The notes: generated by a model from the letters alone, not told the origin. A stretch of DNA of 7,194 nt from JANWKA01 sp035533815 (GCA_035533815.1 DATLTB010000053.1:1-7194), one strand, 5' to 3'. Shown: positions 1-6,493, numbered from the stretch's first letter. Numbers and translations: made by a program.

Positions 1-275
1 GATGGGTTCGGTAAGGGGAAAAGAGCCGGAATGCCCTGATAAAGAAAGACTTCTGGTTGCTGTAAACCCAGCTGTCCGGAAAATAACAGCCCGCAGGATG
101 CAATGAAAAGGCCTTCCCCGGTATTTACCGGGGAATAACATAGTTTATCGCCGCCATAGGCTTCAAAAGCCACCTGGTCCGTAGTCAGCTCAAGGGGTAA
201 GCCCCAGGTATCGGTAAATATCCATTCCAGGGTATACTGGCACCTGGAGGTTAATTGCGGGACATAGACAAGCAT
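1..275 (-). CDS. Polysaccharide deacetylase-family protein, DUF7033-type N-terminus (partial, 3' end outside window)
   Basis: Reading the minus strand from the ATG at 275-273 gives 91 codons with no stop before the window edge. The protein begins MLVYVPQLTSRCQYTLEWIF and continues with ELTTDQVAFEAYGGDKLCYS and GLFIASCGLLF. This spacing (Y..Q.T.R..Y, T....F....G.KL.Y, GLFI...GLLF, then a proline-rich LFPLP) matches my memory of the N-terminal DUF7033 domain in Bacteroidota polysaccharide deacetylases. The NodB-like catalytic domain, with its Asp-His-His metal site, would lie beyond base 1 and cannot be checked. The start lies 13 bases after the stop of the upstream sugar oxidoreductase, so the two are probably one transcript. 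Another ATG at 280 is in a different frame and stops after nine codons. The family assignment is fairly sure. The substrate is unknown; deacetylation of a cell-surface or exported glycan is inferred from the family. Confidence 0.75.
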   Translation of the reverse strand, partial: MLVYVPQLTSRCQYTLEWIFTDTWGLPLELTTDQVAFEAYGGDKLCYSPVNTGEGLFIASCGLLFSGQLGLQQPEVFLYQGIPALFPLPNP

Positions 276-288
276 GTCATCAATTCGT

Positions 289-1299
289 TTAGTATATTTT
301 CCATTTCCTCCCCGAAGCGCGGTAAATCCTTTCAGTCAGGGCCACAGTCTGCAGGCTTTCCCGGGCATTGCGGTAATCCGGTTCCTTTGCTGCCACAGCT
401 TGCATAAAATCCCGGTATATCAGGTGATGATTGGAAGGTGGGTAAGGAGCAACAGGGGCTGTACCGGGTACTTTCAGGGGAAGGCCTTCAATCTGTTGAT
501 ATACAAGCTCATTGCAATATTCGCCTCCGATCCGGACCGTTCCCCGGTCCCCTAACAGGGTCAGGGATCCCTCCAGATTACGCAAAAAACTGTTGATGGT
601 ATAAAACAGGCTGCCGGATACACCGCCTTTAAACTCCAGCAGGGCTGCTCCCATATCCTCAAATTGTATAGACTGATGGTGCTGGGTATTGCAGGTAAAA
701 CCCATTATCCGCTTTGCATCACCGAAAAACCAGGGGAGCAGGTCAATGAAATGGCTGAACTGGGTAAACAGGATGCCTCCGTCCAGGTCCCGGCTACCCT
801 TCCATTTACTACCCCGGTAATATTGATCATCCCGGTTCCAGAGACAATTAAGCTGGAAGCCCCTGACTGCGCCCAACCGGCCTGCCAGCAGGGCTTCACG
901 AACCAGGATGACAGCTGGGTTATACCGGTAAGACTGGACAATTTGCAGGACAAGCTGCTGTTTCTCTGCAGCCAGGATCACTTTATCGCAATCCGCAGCG
1001 TTCAGGGCAAATGGCTTCTCACAAAGGACATGGCATCCCCTTTCCAGGGCGGTCAGGCAATGGGATGCATGAAGACCGTTCGGGGAACAGATGACCATGA
1101 TATCTGGTGTATTCCCTCGCTCCAGTAATTCGTCCAGGGAGGGATAGCTCGGGCAACCCTGCGCTGTGGCAAGCCGGGATGCATTTTCCTTATCCGGGTC
1201 ACAAACTGCCAGTAATTTCCCGTAATGGCGAATTTGTTCGGCGTGCCGGGAAGCTATTCTGCCACAACCGATAATAACAAAATTCAATGTTTTTGGCAT
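289..1299 (-). CDS. Gfo/Idh/MocA-family NAD(P)-dependent sugar oxidoreductase
   Basis: The product is 336 residues, the normal size for this family. The N-terminal Rossmann fold has the dinucleotide loop GCGRIA at 11-16 and an acidic residue after the second strand (AVCDPD, 31-36). The family signature EKP is at 94-96 (CEKPFALN), with Lys95 as the usual catalytic lysine. The C-terminal half has YRYNP (124-128), LDGGILFTQFSH (172-183) with His183 as the likely catalytic histidine, and a typical GDRGTVRIGGE strand (250-260). The stretch around 150-190 (LWNRDDQYY, then WKGSRDLDGG) resembles the WlbA/WbpB-type oxidases that act on nucleotide-linked amino-sugar acids in O-antigen pathways. I infer that group without being able to prove it; an inositol or other sugar dehydrogenase is possible. 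The gene is followed 13 bases later by a polysaccharide deacetylase-family gene, which fits a surface-glycan role. No good promoter was found upstream on its strand. Confidence 0.88.
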   Translation of the reverse strand: MPKTLNFVIIGCGRIASRHAEQIRHYGKLLAVCDPDKENASRLATAQGCPSYPSLDELLERGNTPDIMVICSPNGLHASHCLTALERGCHVLCEKPFALNAADCDKVILAAEKQQLVLQIVQSYRYNPAVILVREALLAGRLGAVRGFQLNCLWNRDDQYYRGSKWKGSRDLDGGILFTQFSHFIDLLPWFFGDAKRIMGFTCNTQHHQSIQFEDMGAALLEFKGGVSGSLFYTINSFLRNLEGSLTLLGDRGTVRIGGEYCNELVYQQIEGLPLKVPGTAPVAPYPPSNHHLIYRDFMQAVAAKEPDYRNARESLQTVALTERIYRASGRKWKIY

Positions 1300-1347
1300 A
1301 GATAAAGTTCAGTGCTAAAGGATAAATCAGGCAGCAACTGAGGTAAA

Positions 1348-1368
1348 TTGAATTAAAATGGTTATTAA
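1348..1368. repeat. 21-base intergenic repeat, copy 1
   Basis: This AT-rich stretch, with core TTAAAATGGT, matches the stretch at 6297-6317 at 19 of 21 positions in the same orientation. Each copy lies upstream of a minus-strand gene: this one 48 bases before the oxidoreductase start, the other 14 bases before the start of the exported protein gene. It may be a shared leader or regulator site, or a chance match of AT-rich DNA. Confidence 0.35.
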
Positions 1369-1413
1369 ATATAACTATTATATGTAATTACTTCCAACCG
1401 CAGGACCGTCATG

Positions 1414-1445
1414 TTTTGCATTTTTATGAATTTGAATTACCTTCG
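1414..1445 (+). promoter_or_regulatory. Bacteroidota-type sigma promoter of rpsO-pnp
   Basis: TTTTG at 1414-1418 is followed by exactly 19 bases and then TACCTTCG at 1438-1445. The consensus in this phylum is TTTG-N19-TAnnTTTG, so the -33 box is complete, the spacing is exact and the -7 box has one mismatch. Transcription would start near 1450, leaving a leader of about 35 bases before the S15 start at 1485. The leader is rich in A and T just upstream of the ATG and has no clear Shine-Dalgarno site, as usual in the phylum. Confidence 0.7.
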
Positions 1446-1484
1446 CCCCGGAAAATTAACGACAAAACCAATCATTTTTAAAAG

Positions 1485-1757
1485 ATGTCTTATTTAACGA
1501 GTGAAAAAAAAACAAGTATTTTCAGGGAATATGCCGGGGATGATAAAAATACCGCATCTGCGGCCGGACAGATTGCCCTGCTTACCGAAAGGATCAATAA
1601 CATTTCTGACCACCTGAAGAATAATAAGAAGGATTTCTCCACGAACCGTGGCCTGATGCAGCTTGTTGGCAAAAGAAAACGCCTGCTTGCCTATATGGCC
1701 AAGACCAACCTGACCGGCTATCGTGAATTAATTGATAAGCTGGGAATCAGAAAATAA
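1485..1757 (+). CDS. rpsO: 30S ribosomal protein S15
   Basis: The 90-residue product (E. coli S15 has 89) is a small four-helix protein that binds the central domain of 16S rRNA early in 30S assembly. Diagnostic parts are the QIALLTERI helix (29-37), the H..(6)D loop (His43, KKD at 48-50), RGLMQLVGKRKRLL (55-68) and the C-terminal YRELIDKLGIRK (79-90). The start is fixed by the full N-terminal match (MSYLTSEKK) and the promoter 40 bases upstream. The next gene is pnp, the common rpsO-pnp arrangement. The sequence is divergent at some conserved places: the usual TGS.E.Q motif reads TASAAGQ (23-29), so the glycine is Ala24 and the glutamate Ala27, and the usual LLDYL reads LLAYM (67-71). Assignment is nonetheless secure. 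Confidence 0.96.
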   Translation: MSYLTSEKKTSIFREYAGDDKNTASAAGQIALLTERINNISDHLKNNKKDFSTNRGLMQLVGKRKRLLAYMAKTNLTGYRELIDKLGIRK

Positions 1758-1791
1758 ACCCTGTTCAAATCCGGTGAGATACCCGACCTGA

Positions 1792-1805
1792 GACCCTGTA
1801 GGGTC
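1792..1805 (+). promoter_or_regulatory. Small perfect hairpin in the rpsO-pnp spacer
   Basis: GACCCT and AGGGTC form a 6-base-pair perfect inverted repeat around a GT centre (effectively a 5-pair GC-rich stem with a TGTA loop), followed by ATTTTC. It lies in the 81-base spacer, 34 bases before the pnp start. In E. coli the equivalent spacer holds a partial terminator and an RNase III-cut hairpin used in PNPase autocontrol. A similar attenuator or processing role here is inference, and the stem is short. Confidence 0.35.
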
Positions 1806-1838
1806 ATTTTCATCATTGCCTGCAAATGTATAAATCAT

Positions 1839-4019
1839 ATGAGTTTACAACCTTTTTCCGTTAGTGTTGACCCCGGAGACGGTCGCCTGATATCCATTGA
1901 GACGGGCAGGCTGGCCCGCCAGGCCGGGGGATCGGTCACGGTCCGCCAGGGGAACTGCATTTTACTGGCCACAGTATGTGCCAACAAGGAGCCCCGGGTA
2001 GGCCAGAGCTTTTTTCCGCTATCTGTAGATTACCAGGAAAAATTCGGCTCCGCCGGACGGATCCCCGGCTCATTTTTTAAACGGGAAGGCAGGTTGTCTG
2101 ATTATGAAGTGCTGATATGCCGATTGGTGGACAGGGCATTACGCCCCTTATTCCCTGATGATTACCTCTGCGATGTCCAGGTGCTCATTACCCTGATCTC
2201 CTCAGATCCGGAAGTTTTACCGGATTGCCTGGCTTGCCTGGCTGCATCTGCTGCCCTGGCCCTTTCAGATATTCCCATTCAGGAGATCATCTCAGAAGTC
2301 CGGGTTGCCCGGATTGATGGAAAAATGGTCATTAATCCCACCCGCACTGATTTATCCCGGGCGGATATGGACTTTATAGTGGGCGCTACTGGGAGAAATA
2401 TCATGATGGTGGAGGGAGAAAGCAAGGAATGCCTGGAAGAGGACCTGATCGGAGCAATTGAATTTGCCCATACGGCTATTAAAGCACAAGTGAAGGCCCA
2501 GGAAGAGCTAAGGGATAAGGCCGGGGCAAAAGGGAAAAGGGAATATGAAAAACCCCATATCAACGCAGAGCTTGAACAGAAAATCATCGGGTTCTCCAAA
2601 GATAAAATTTATCAGATCGCTAAATCCGCCTCCAACAAGGGGGACCGCACTGGTGCATTTGATCAATTGCAGCTGGACCTGGTGGAATCCCTGGGAGAAT
2701 TGCCGGAGGAAGACCAGCCCCTGGTCCGGGAATACTTTCATACCCTGGAAAAGGAAGTGGTGCGCAATATGATGCTGGATGAAAGGATCCGGCTTGACGG
2801 CAGGAAACTGGATGTCGTGCGTCCCCTCAATATGGAGGTTGATCTGCTGCCTTCACCCCATGGCTGTGCCTTGTTCACCCGGGGAGAGACCCAATCGCTC
2901 ACTACGGTAACCCTGGGCACCCCGGATGATGAATTGCTGCTTGAAAACGCCGCCACGTCCACTTATTCAAAGATTATCCTGCATTATAATTTTCCCCCTT
3001 TCTCTACCGGCGAGGTCAAGCCTATGCGGGGACCTGGAAGAAGGGAAGTCGGCCATGGAAACCTTGCCCTTCGTTCCCTGAAGCAAATGATGCCGGGCAA
3101 GGATTATGCCTATACGGTCCGGATTGTATCAGATATTCTGGAATCAAACGGGTCTTCCTCAATGGCTACGGTTTGCGCTGGCTCCATGGCACTTATGGAT
3201 GCCGGTGTACCACTTCCCAAGCATGTATCTGGGGTTGCCATGGGGCTGATCTCAGGACATGATGGTAAATATGCTATTCTTACTGATATTCTAGGAGATG
3301 AGGATCATCTGGGAGATATGGATTTTAAAGTAACCGGTACCCGGGAAGGAATTTGCGGGGTGCAGATGGATATTAAGGTGGATGGATTGAACATGGATAT
3401 CATGCGGGAGGCCCTGGAGCAAGCCCGCAGGGGAAGGCTGCAGATCCTGGATGGGATGTATAGCTGCATCCCGGCCGCCAGACCCGAACCCAAACCGCAT
3501 GCACCCAGAATGGAAAAGCTGATCATTGAAAAGGAATATATCGGGGCAGTGATCGGGCCGGGCGGAAAAGTGATCCAGGAAATACAACGGGAAACTGGGA
3601 CCACCATCAACGTGGAAGAAGTGGGAAATACCGGGGAAGTCAGTATTTTCTGTATCAATAAGGAAGGCATGCAGAAAGCTGTGGAATGGATCAAGGGGAT
3701 TACTGCTGTTCCGCAAGTGGGGGATGTATATGAATCCACGGTTAAGTCAATCATGCCTTACGGGGCATTCGTGGAATTTTTACCCGGCAAACAGGGGTTA
3801 TTGCATATTTCTGAAGTATCCTGGAAACGACTGGATAACCTGGAGGGTATTTTAAAGGAAGGGGATAAAGTAAAAGTGAAACTGACTGGCACTGATCCCA
3901 GGACCGGTAAATTCAAACTATCCCGGAAAATCCTGATTCCCAAACCCGAAGGGCACCAGGATCAGCCGGAACACCCTCATTCCGGACCTAGAAGGCAGGA
4001 AACGGAATCAGGCCGTTAA
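1839..4019 (+). CDS. pnp: Polyribonucleotide nucleotidyltransferase (PNPase)
   Basis: This 726-residue enzyme degrades RNA 3' to 5' using phosphate and releases nucleoside diphosphates, acting as a trimer and in RNA turnover complexes. Order of domains: first RNase PH-like domain (about 10-225; FFKREGRLSDYE at 79-90, DRALRPLFPDDY at 98-109), helical linker (about 240-315), second RNase PH-like domain (about 320-545) with GEVKPMRGPGRREVGHG at 391-407, ESNGSSSMATVCAG at 435-448 and GDEDHLGDMDFK at 486-497, KH domain with IGPGGK at 572-577, and S1 domain about 627-697 (VGDVYESTVKSIMPYGAFVEF). The phosphate-site serines and the Asp487/Asp493 metal-site pair are all present, so it should be active. 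A 29-residue polar tail ends the protein. The ATG at 1839 fits the family N-terminus (PFSVSVDPGDGR). It is probably transcribed from the rpsO promoter, since no separate one was found. Confidence 0.98.
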   Translation: MSLQPFSVSVDPGDGRLISIETGRLARQAGGSVTVRQGNCILLATVCANKEPRVGQSFFPLSVDYQEKFGSAGRIPGSFFKREGRLSDYEVLICRLVDRALRPLFPDDYLCDVQVLITLISSDPEVLPDCLACLAASAALALSDIPIQEIISEVRVARIDGKMVINPTRTDLSRADMDFIVGATGRNIMMVEGESKECLEEDLIGAIEFAHTAIKAQVKAQEELRDKAGAKGKREYEKPHINAELEQKIIGFSKDKIYQIAKSASNKGDRTGAFDQLQLDLVESLGELPEEDQPLVREYFHTLEKEVVRNMMLDERIRLDGRKLDVVRPLNMEVDLLPSPHGCALFTRGETQSLTTVTLGTPDDELLLENAATSTYSKIILHYNFPPFSTGEVKPMRGPGRREVGHGNLALRSLKQMMPGKDYAYTVRIVSDILESNGSSSMATVCAGSMALMDAGVPLPKHVSGVAMGLISGHDGKYAILTDILGDEDHLGDMDFKVTGTREGICGVQMDIKVDGLNMDIMREALEQARRGRLQILDGMYSCIPAARPEPKPHAPRMEKLIIEKEYIGAVIGPGGKVIQEIQRETGTTINVEEVGNTGEVSIFCINKEGMQKAVEWIKGITAVPQVGDVYESTVKSIMPYGAFVEFLPGKQGLLHISEVSWKRLDNLEGILKEGDKVKVKLTGTDPRTGKFKLSRKILIPKPEGHQDQPEHPHSGPRRQETESGR

Positions 4020-4197
4020 CCATTAGCTAAACCAGCCAATACTTGCGAAAACCCACCAACTGGTTCTGCCCTCCCATGCAACCATCCATCTCTTATTTTT
4101 CGTATGAGGGCGGTAATCCGTACCGGCGGGAAAGTTGTTTTTGGCATACAACAGGTTAACAATCAGGTGCAAGAGGGAGATTTTCTGGCTTTCTTTA
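4020..4197. other. Intergenic stretch between pnp and the plsY promoter, no supported gene
   Basis: The full pnp-plsY gap is 250 bases. I see no supported coding region. Weak inverted repeats exist: AACCAG at 4030-4035 with CTGGTT at 4060-4065 (24-base loop), CGGTA at 4111-4115 with TACCG at 4121-4125 (5-base loop), and a T-rich run (GTTGTTTTT) at 4133-4141, about eight bases after the second stem. The last combination may be a poor terminator for pnp, but the stem is only five pairs and the T run is not adjacent. Confidence 0.4.
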
Positions 4198-4228
4198 CCT
4201 GACATATTCTTAAAAAGAATTACCTTTG
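4198..4228 (+). promoter_or_regulatory. Probable Bacteroidota-type promoter of plsY
   Basis: TACCTTTG at 4221-4228 fully matches the -7 consensus TAnnTTTG. Nineteen bases upstream the -33 position (4198-4201) reads CCTG, matching only the last two bases of TTTG. The start of transcription would fall near 4234, about 36 bases before the plsY ATG at 4270, a spacing similar to that of the rpsO promoter in this window. Confidence 0.5.
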
Positions 4229-4269
4229 TCCTCTGTTTTATCAGCCTGACTGACTAAAAGAATTTTTGC

Positions 4270-4917
4270 ATGACGGAAATATTGCTCATCATTATCGCAT
4301 ACCTGATTGGTTCCGTTTCCAATGCAGTCTGGGTGAGCAGGCGTTTCTATCACCTGGATATCCGGGAGTATGGAAGCGGCAATGCCGGAGCTACAAATAC
4401 GTTCCGGGTCCTGGGACCTACGGCCGGCACTTTTGTGATGATTTTGGATATGTTGAAAGGAATTATAGCCGTCAAGCTCGCCCTGATCATTCCATTCTAT
4501 ATAGAGCCCCAACACCTGACCCAGCTGATCAACCTGCAGATTGGCCTGGGACTGGCTGCCGTAATTGGCCATATATTTCCAATATGGTATGAGTTTCGGG
4601 GTGGTAAGGGAATTGCTTCGCTTTTCGGCATGGTGTTAGCCATTCAGCCCCTGGTTGCCCTTTGTTGTGTATTTGTATTTCTGCTGATGCTATTTTTAAC
4701 CCGGTATGTATCGCTGAGTTCCATTGTGGCCAGTATTGCATTTCCGCTTTTACTGGTGTTCATATTCAGGGAAAGTGAGCTATATTATAAACTTTTTGCC
4801 ATATCGATCGCACTCATGGTCATCCTTACGCATCAGAAAAATATCAGCAGGTTGCTGACCGGAAGTGAAAACAAGGTACCCCTTTTCAGAAGGGGGAGAC
4901 AAAGGAGAGACCAGTAA
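4270..4917 (+). CDS. plsY: Glycerol-3-phosphate acyltransferase PlsY
   Basis: This integral membrane enzyme moves an acyl group from acyl-phosphate (made by PlsX) to the 1-position of glycerol-3-phosphate, the first step of phospholipid synthesis. The product has 215 residues, within the family's usual range, with several hydrophobic segments (about 3-22, 52-76, 88-106, 118-143, 148-166, 172-187). All three family motifs are present: SGNAGATN at 36-43, GHIFPIWYEFRGGKGIA at 100-116, and HQKNISRLLTGSENK at 188-202. The positively charged C-terminus (RRGRQRRDQ) is expected on the cytoplasmic side. The ATG fits the usual start just before the first membrane segment. The gene ends with tandem TAATAA and faces a convergent gene 42 bases away. 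No plsX or other lipid gene is in the window, so it is probably a single-gene transcript. Confidence 0.96.
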   Translation: MTEILLIIIAYLIGSVSNAVWVSRRFYHLDIREYGSGNAGATNTFRVLGPTAGTFVMILDMLKGIIAVKLALIIPFYIEPQHLTQLINLQIGLGLAAVIGHIFPIWYEFRGGKGIASLFGMVLAIQPLVALCCVFVFLLMLFLTRYVSLSSIVASIAFPLLLVFIFRESELYYKLFAISIALMVILTHQKNISRLLTGSENKVPLFRRGRQRRDQ

Positions 4918-4936
4918 TAATCAACGGAAGGATTAA

Positions 4937-4958
4937 CTTGGAGTATACCAGCTCCCAG
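4937..4958. terminator. Imperfect hairpin between convergent genes, possible shared terminator
   Basis: CTTGGAG (4937-4943) and CTCCCAG (4952-4958) pair at six of seven positions around an 8-base loop. It lies in the 42-base gap between the ends of plsY and the convergent exported-protein gene, the right place for a two-way terminator. Neither side has a T run, so evidence is weak. Confidence 0.25.
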
Positions 4959-4959
4959 A

Positions 4960-6282
4960 TCAGAATATCTTATACCGGTACTTGATGTTGTCGGTATTGT
5001 TTTTCAACTCTTCTATATTGATGGAAGCCCTGATATCCCTCTCCGCTTCCTGTTTAAGCAGCCGGAATTCATTTTGTTTCTGCAATACCAGGTTCTTGTC
5101 TGCCAGACCGTTATTGGCTGCAATCTGCAGCGAATTGATCACCTGATTATAATAGGTATCAGTCAGGGAGAAATAATCGTTGTAAAGGCTTTCAAAATGC
5201 TTGGTCTGCAGGACAAGGTCTTCCAATTGGTTATTGACCTCCTTGAGATTACCGTTTTCCCTGAGCAGGCGCCCATAATCAATATGGTTGGTCCCGGGAG
5301 TAGTGTATTGCCGCTCCAGGCGGTTGAAGAATTCCTCCACACTTTCTTTGTTGAAAGTAAAGAAGAACTGATTCAGGGTTTCTCCGATTGACACTGTATC
5401 ATTGCGGACGGGCAGCGGGAATTTTAGGGCGCTGGCAGTGAACAGCAGGTGATTGAACATACTCTGATGGAGGGAACTGAGCTGATCTGTATTAAAATTT
5501 AGCCCGTATTGGAATTTCTGATTTCCTTCATTGAGTGAGGAATAATAAACCACATACTTATTCAGTTCCTTCTCAAATTTTGCCAGGTTCTTCTGGTTGA
5601 TCATTTTATTATTGATGCTGGCACTCTGAAAAAAAGTCAGCAAAGCACTGGCAATGCCAAGGGGCGGAGTAAGGGCAGCAAAACTTTTAAATATGGGGCT
5701 GTTGATGATGGAATTTGTGGCAATCAGGAGTTTTTGGCCTTTTTCGCTTTTATCCGCTTTGCCCTGCAGGACCACGGTTTTCACCAGTTCAACGACCCGC
5801 TCACTGAATGAAAATCCCAATTCTTTGCTTTCGGGGTTATTCAAGGAAGTGATGAACACATCCAGGGAATTGCTGGTGGTTCTTGATTTAAGGTCAGTGA
5901 TCTTTTTATTCAGCAGGTAATAGGTCTGAGCGGCATTGATGATATTGTTTTTCACCAGTTCATATTTGGTCATATTGTCAATCTCCTTGCCCTGAAGCAG
6001 CCCCTGTATGGCCTGAGTGTTCTGCTGGTCATTATCTTTAATCTTTTGTACCCGGTCATACAGCTTTTTCAGCATAGTGTCATTTGTGCTGAAACGAATA
6101 TTTTCCTTTGCCGAAGTGTCCAGGCGGGTTGTATCCTGGCCATGAACCGCAGTATAACCCATTATCAGGGGAAATGCAGCCAGTATCAGCCGGACCCTCT
6201 TATGTAAGAGGGTTGCCGATATGCAATCCTTTACCCGGCAAGGTGAAAAAAGATAAAAAAGTCGGGCTTGCAGGTTGGACAT
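4960..6282 (-). CDS. Exported, mostly helical protein of unknown function
   Basis: I do not recognise a family. With the ATG at 6282 the product has 440 residues. An alternative TTG at 6366 in the same frame would add 28 residues, but it overlaps the likely -7 box, so I prefer the ATG, which is directly preceded by GAGG. Residues 26-48 look like a signal peptide: HKRVR (27-31), a hydrophobic core LILAAFPLIMGYTA (32-45), and a likely cut after AVHG with Q49 next. The roughly 26 residues before it form an unusually long n-region. No lipobox cysteine is seen. The mature part is charged and predicted by eye to be largely helical, with coiled-coil-like stretches at about 70-135, 225-250, 345-370 and 395-430. 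A hydrophobic segment lies in the middle (about 197-218, SPIFKSFAALTPPLGIASALLTFF region), and there are no cysteines in the mature protein. It is a single gene, convergent with plsY. Envelope location is inferred; function is unknown. Confidence 0.8.
   Translation of the reverse strand: MSNLQARLFYLFSPCRVKDCISATLLHKRVRLILAAFPLIMGYTAVHGQDTTRLDTSAKENIRFSTNDTMLKKLYDRVQKIKDNDQQNTQAIQGLLQGKEIDNMTKYELVKNNIINAAQTYYLLNKKITDLKSRTTSNSLDVFITSLNNPESKELGFSFSERVVELVKTVVLQGKADKSEKGQKLLIATNSIINSPIFKSFAALTPPLGIASALLTFFQSASINNKMINQKNLAKFEKELNKYVVYYSSLNEGNQKFQYGLNFNTDQLSSLHQSMFNHLLFTASALKFPLPVRNDTVSIGETLNQFFFTFNKESVEEFFNRLERQYTTPGTNHIDYGRLLRENGNLKEVNNQLEDLVLQTKHFESLYNDYFSLTDTYYNQVINSLQIAANNGLADKNLVLQKQNEFRLLKQEAERDIRASINIEELKNNTDNIKYRYKIF
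6194..6213. repeat. Perfect inverted repeat inside the signal-peptide coding region
   Basis: ACCCTCTTA (6194-6202) and TAAGAGGGT (6205-6213) are exact reverse complements separated by TG. On the mRNA of the minus-strand gene this would be a 9-pair stem with too tight a loop to close fully, so about eight pairs are usable. It lies 69-89 bases after the chosen start codon, just before the hydrophobic core of the signal peptide. It may be an RNA hairpin or a dyad protein site. Confidence 0.6.
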
Positions 6283-6296
6283 CCTCAGATTGAAAT

Positions 6297-6317
6297 TTGA
6301 GTTAAAATGGTCATTAA
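6297..6317. repeat. 21-base intergenic repeat, copy 2
   Basis: It matches 1348-1368 at 19 of 21 positions, core TTAAAATGGT. This copy lies in the leader of the exported-protein gene, between its likely promoter and its start codon. Confidence 0.35.
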
Positions 6318-6363
6318 TGGGATATATAATCGCCGGAAGTATAGGTACATTATTTTCAATAAA

Positions 6364-6371
6364 CAAAAATA
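6364..6371 (-). promoter_or_regulatory. Candidate -7 box of the exported-protein gene
   Basis: On the minus strand this reads TATTTTTG, a full match to TAnnTTTG. Nineteen bases further upstream (6391-6394) there is no good TTTG, so only half of the promoter is supported. Transcription would begin near 6358, giving a leader of about 75 bases to the ATG at 6282. This placement argues against the TTG start at 6366. Confidence 0.4.
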
Positions 6372-6435
6372 AGCCATATCTGACAATTACTGCATATAGG
6401 AAAGTTGAATTTCCCCAGATGTATGGAATAGGGGA

Positions 6436-6450
6436 CCTGCCATCAGCAGG
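6436..6450. repeat. Small hairpin left of the transposon
   Basis: CCTGC (6436-6440) and GCAGG (6446-6450) form a perfect 5-pair stem with a 5-base loop CATCA. It lies between the exported-protein promoter and the inverted repeats of the IS element. It could be the outermost part of the element or unrelated. Confidence 0.35.
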
Positions 6451-6493
6451 AAAGGATGGGTATTAAAATCTTGGCTTAACCGGACTTGGATAT

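Noticed and set aside
664..1128. A 154-codon open frame on the plus strand opposite the sugar oxidoreductase
   Set aside because: It lies wholly inside a well-supported gene on the other strand and its protein shows no family features.
3291..3754. Two overlapping long open frames on the minus strand within pnp
   Set aside because: They are antisense to the strongly conserved catalytic region of PNPase and have no independent support.
4023..4205. A 60-codon open frame on the minus strand between pnp and plsY
   Set aside because: The sequence (tryptophan-rich end, no recognised motif) resembles no family I know, has no promoter or ribosome site, and starts inside the plsY promoter area. Most likely chance.
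4205..4219. ATTCTT/AAGAAT inverted repeat with AAA loop upstream of plsY
   Set aside because: It is a short, AT-only stem that falls in the spacer of the plsY promoter. It has no terminator features.
4972..4997. ATACCG/CGGTAT inverted repeat at the end of the exported-protein gene
   Set aside because: It lies inside the coding sequence, with a 14-base loop and no T run, so it is not a credible terminator.
6283..6366. An upstream TTG start that would lengthen the exported protein by 28 residues
   Set aside because: The added residues push the signal peptide even further from the N-terminus, and the TTG overlaps the best -7 box. The ATG at 6282 with GAGG before it is preferred.
6275..6466. 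A 63-codon plus-strand open frame over the leader of the exported-protein gene
   Set aside because: It overlaps the start and probable promoter of the minus-strand gene and has no recognisable content.
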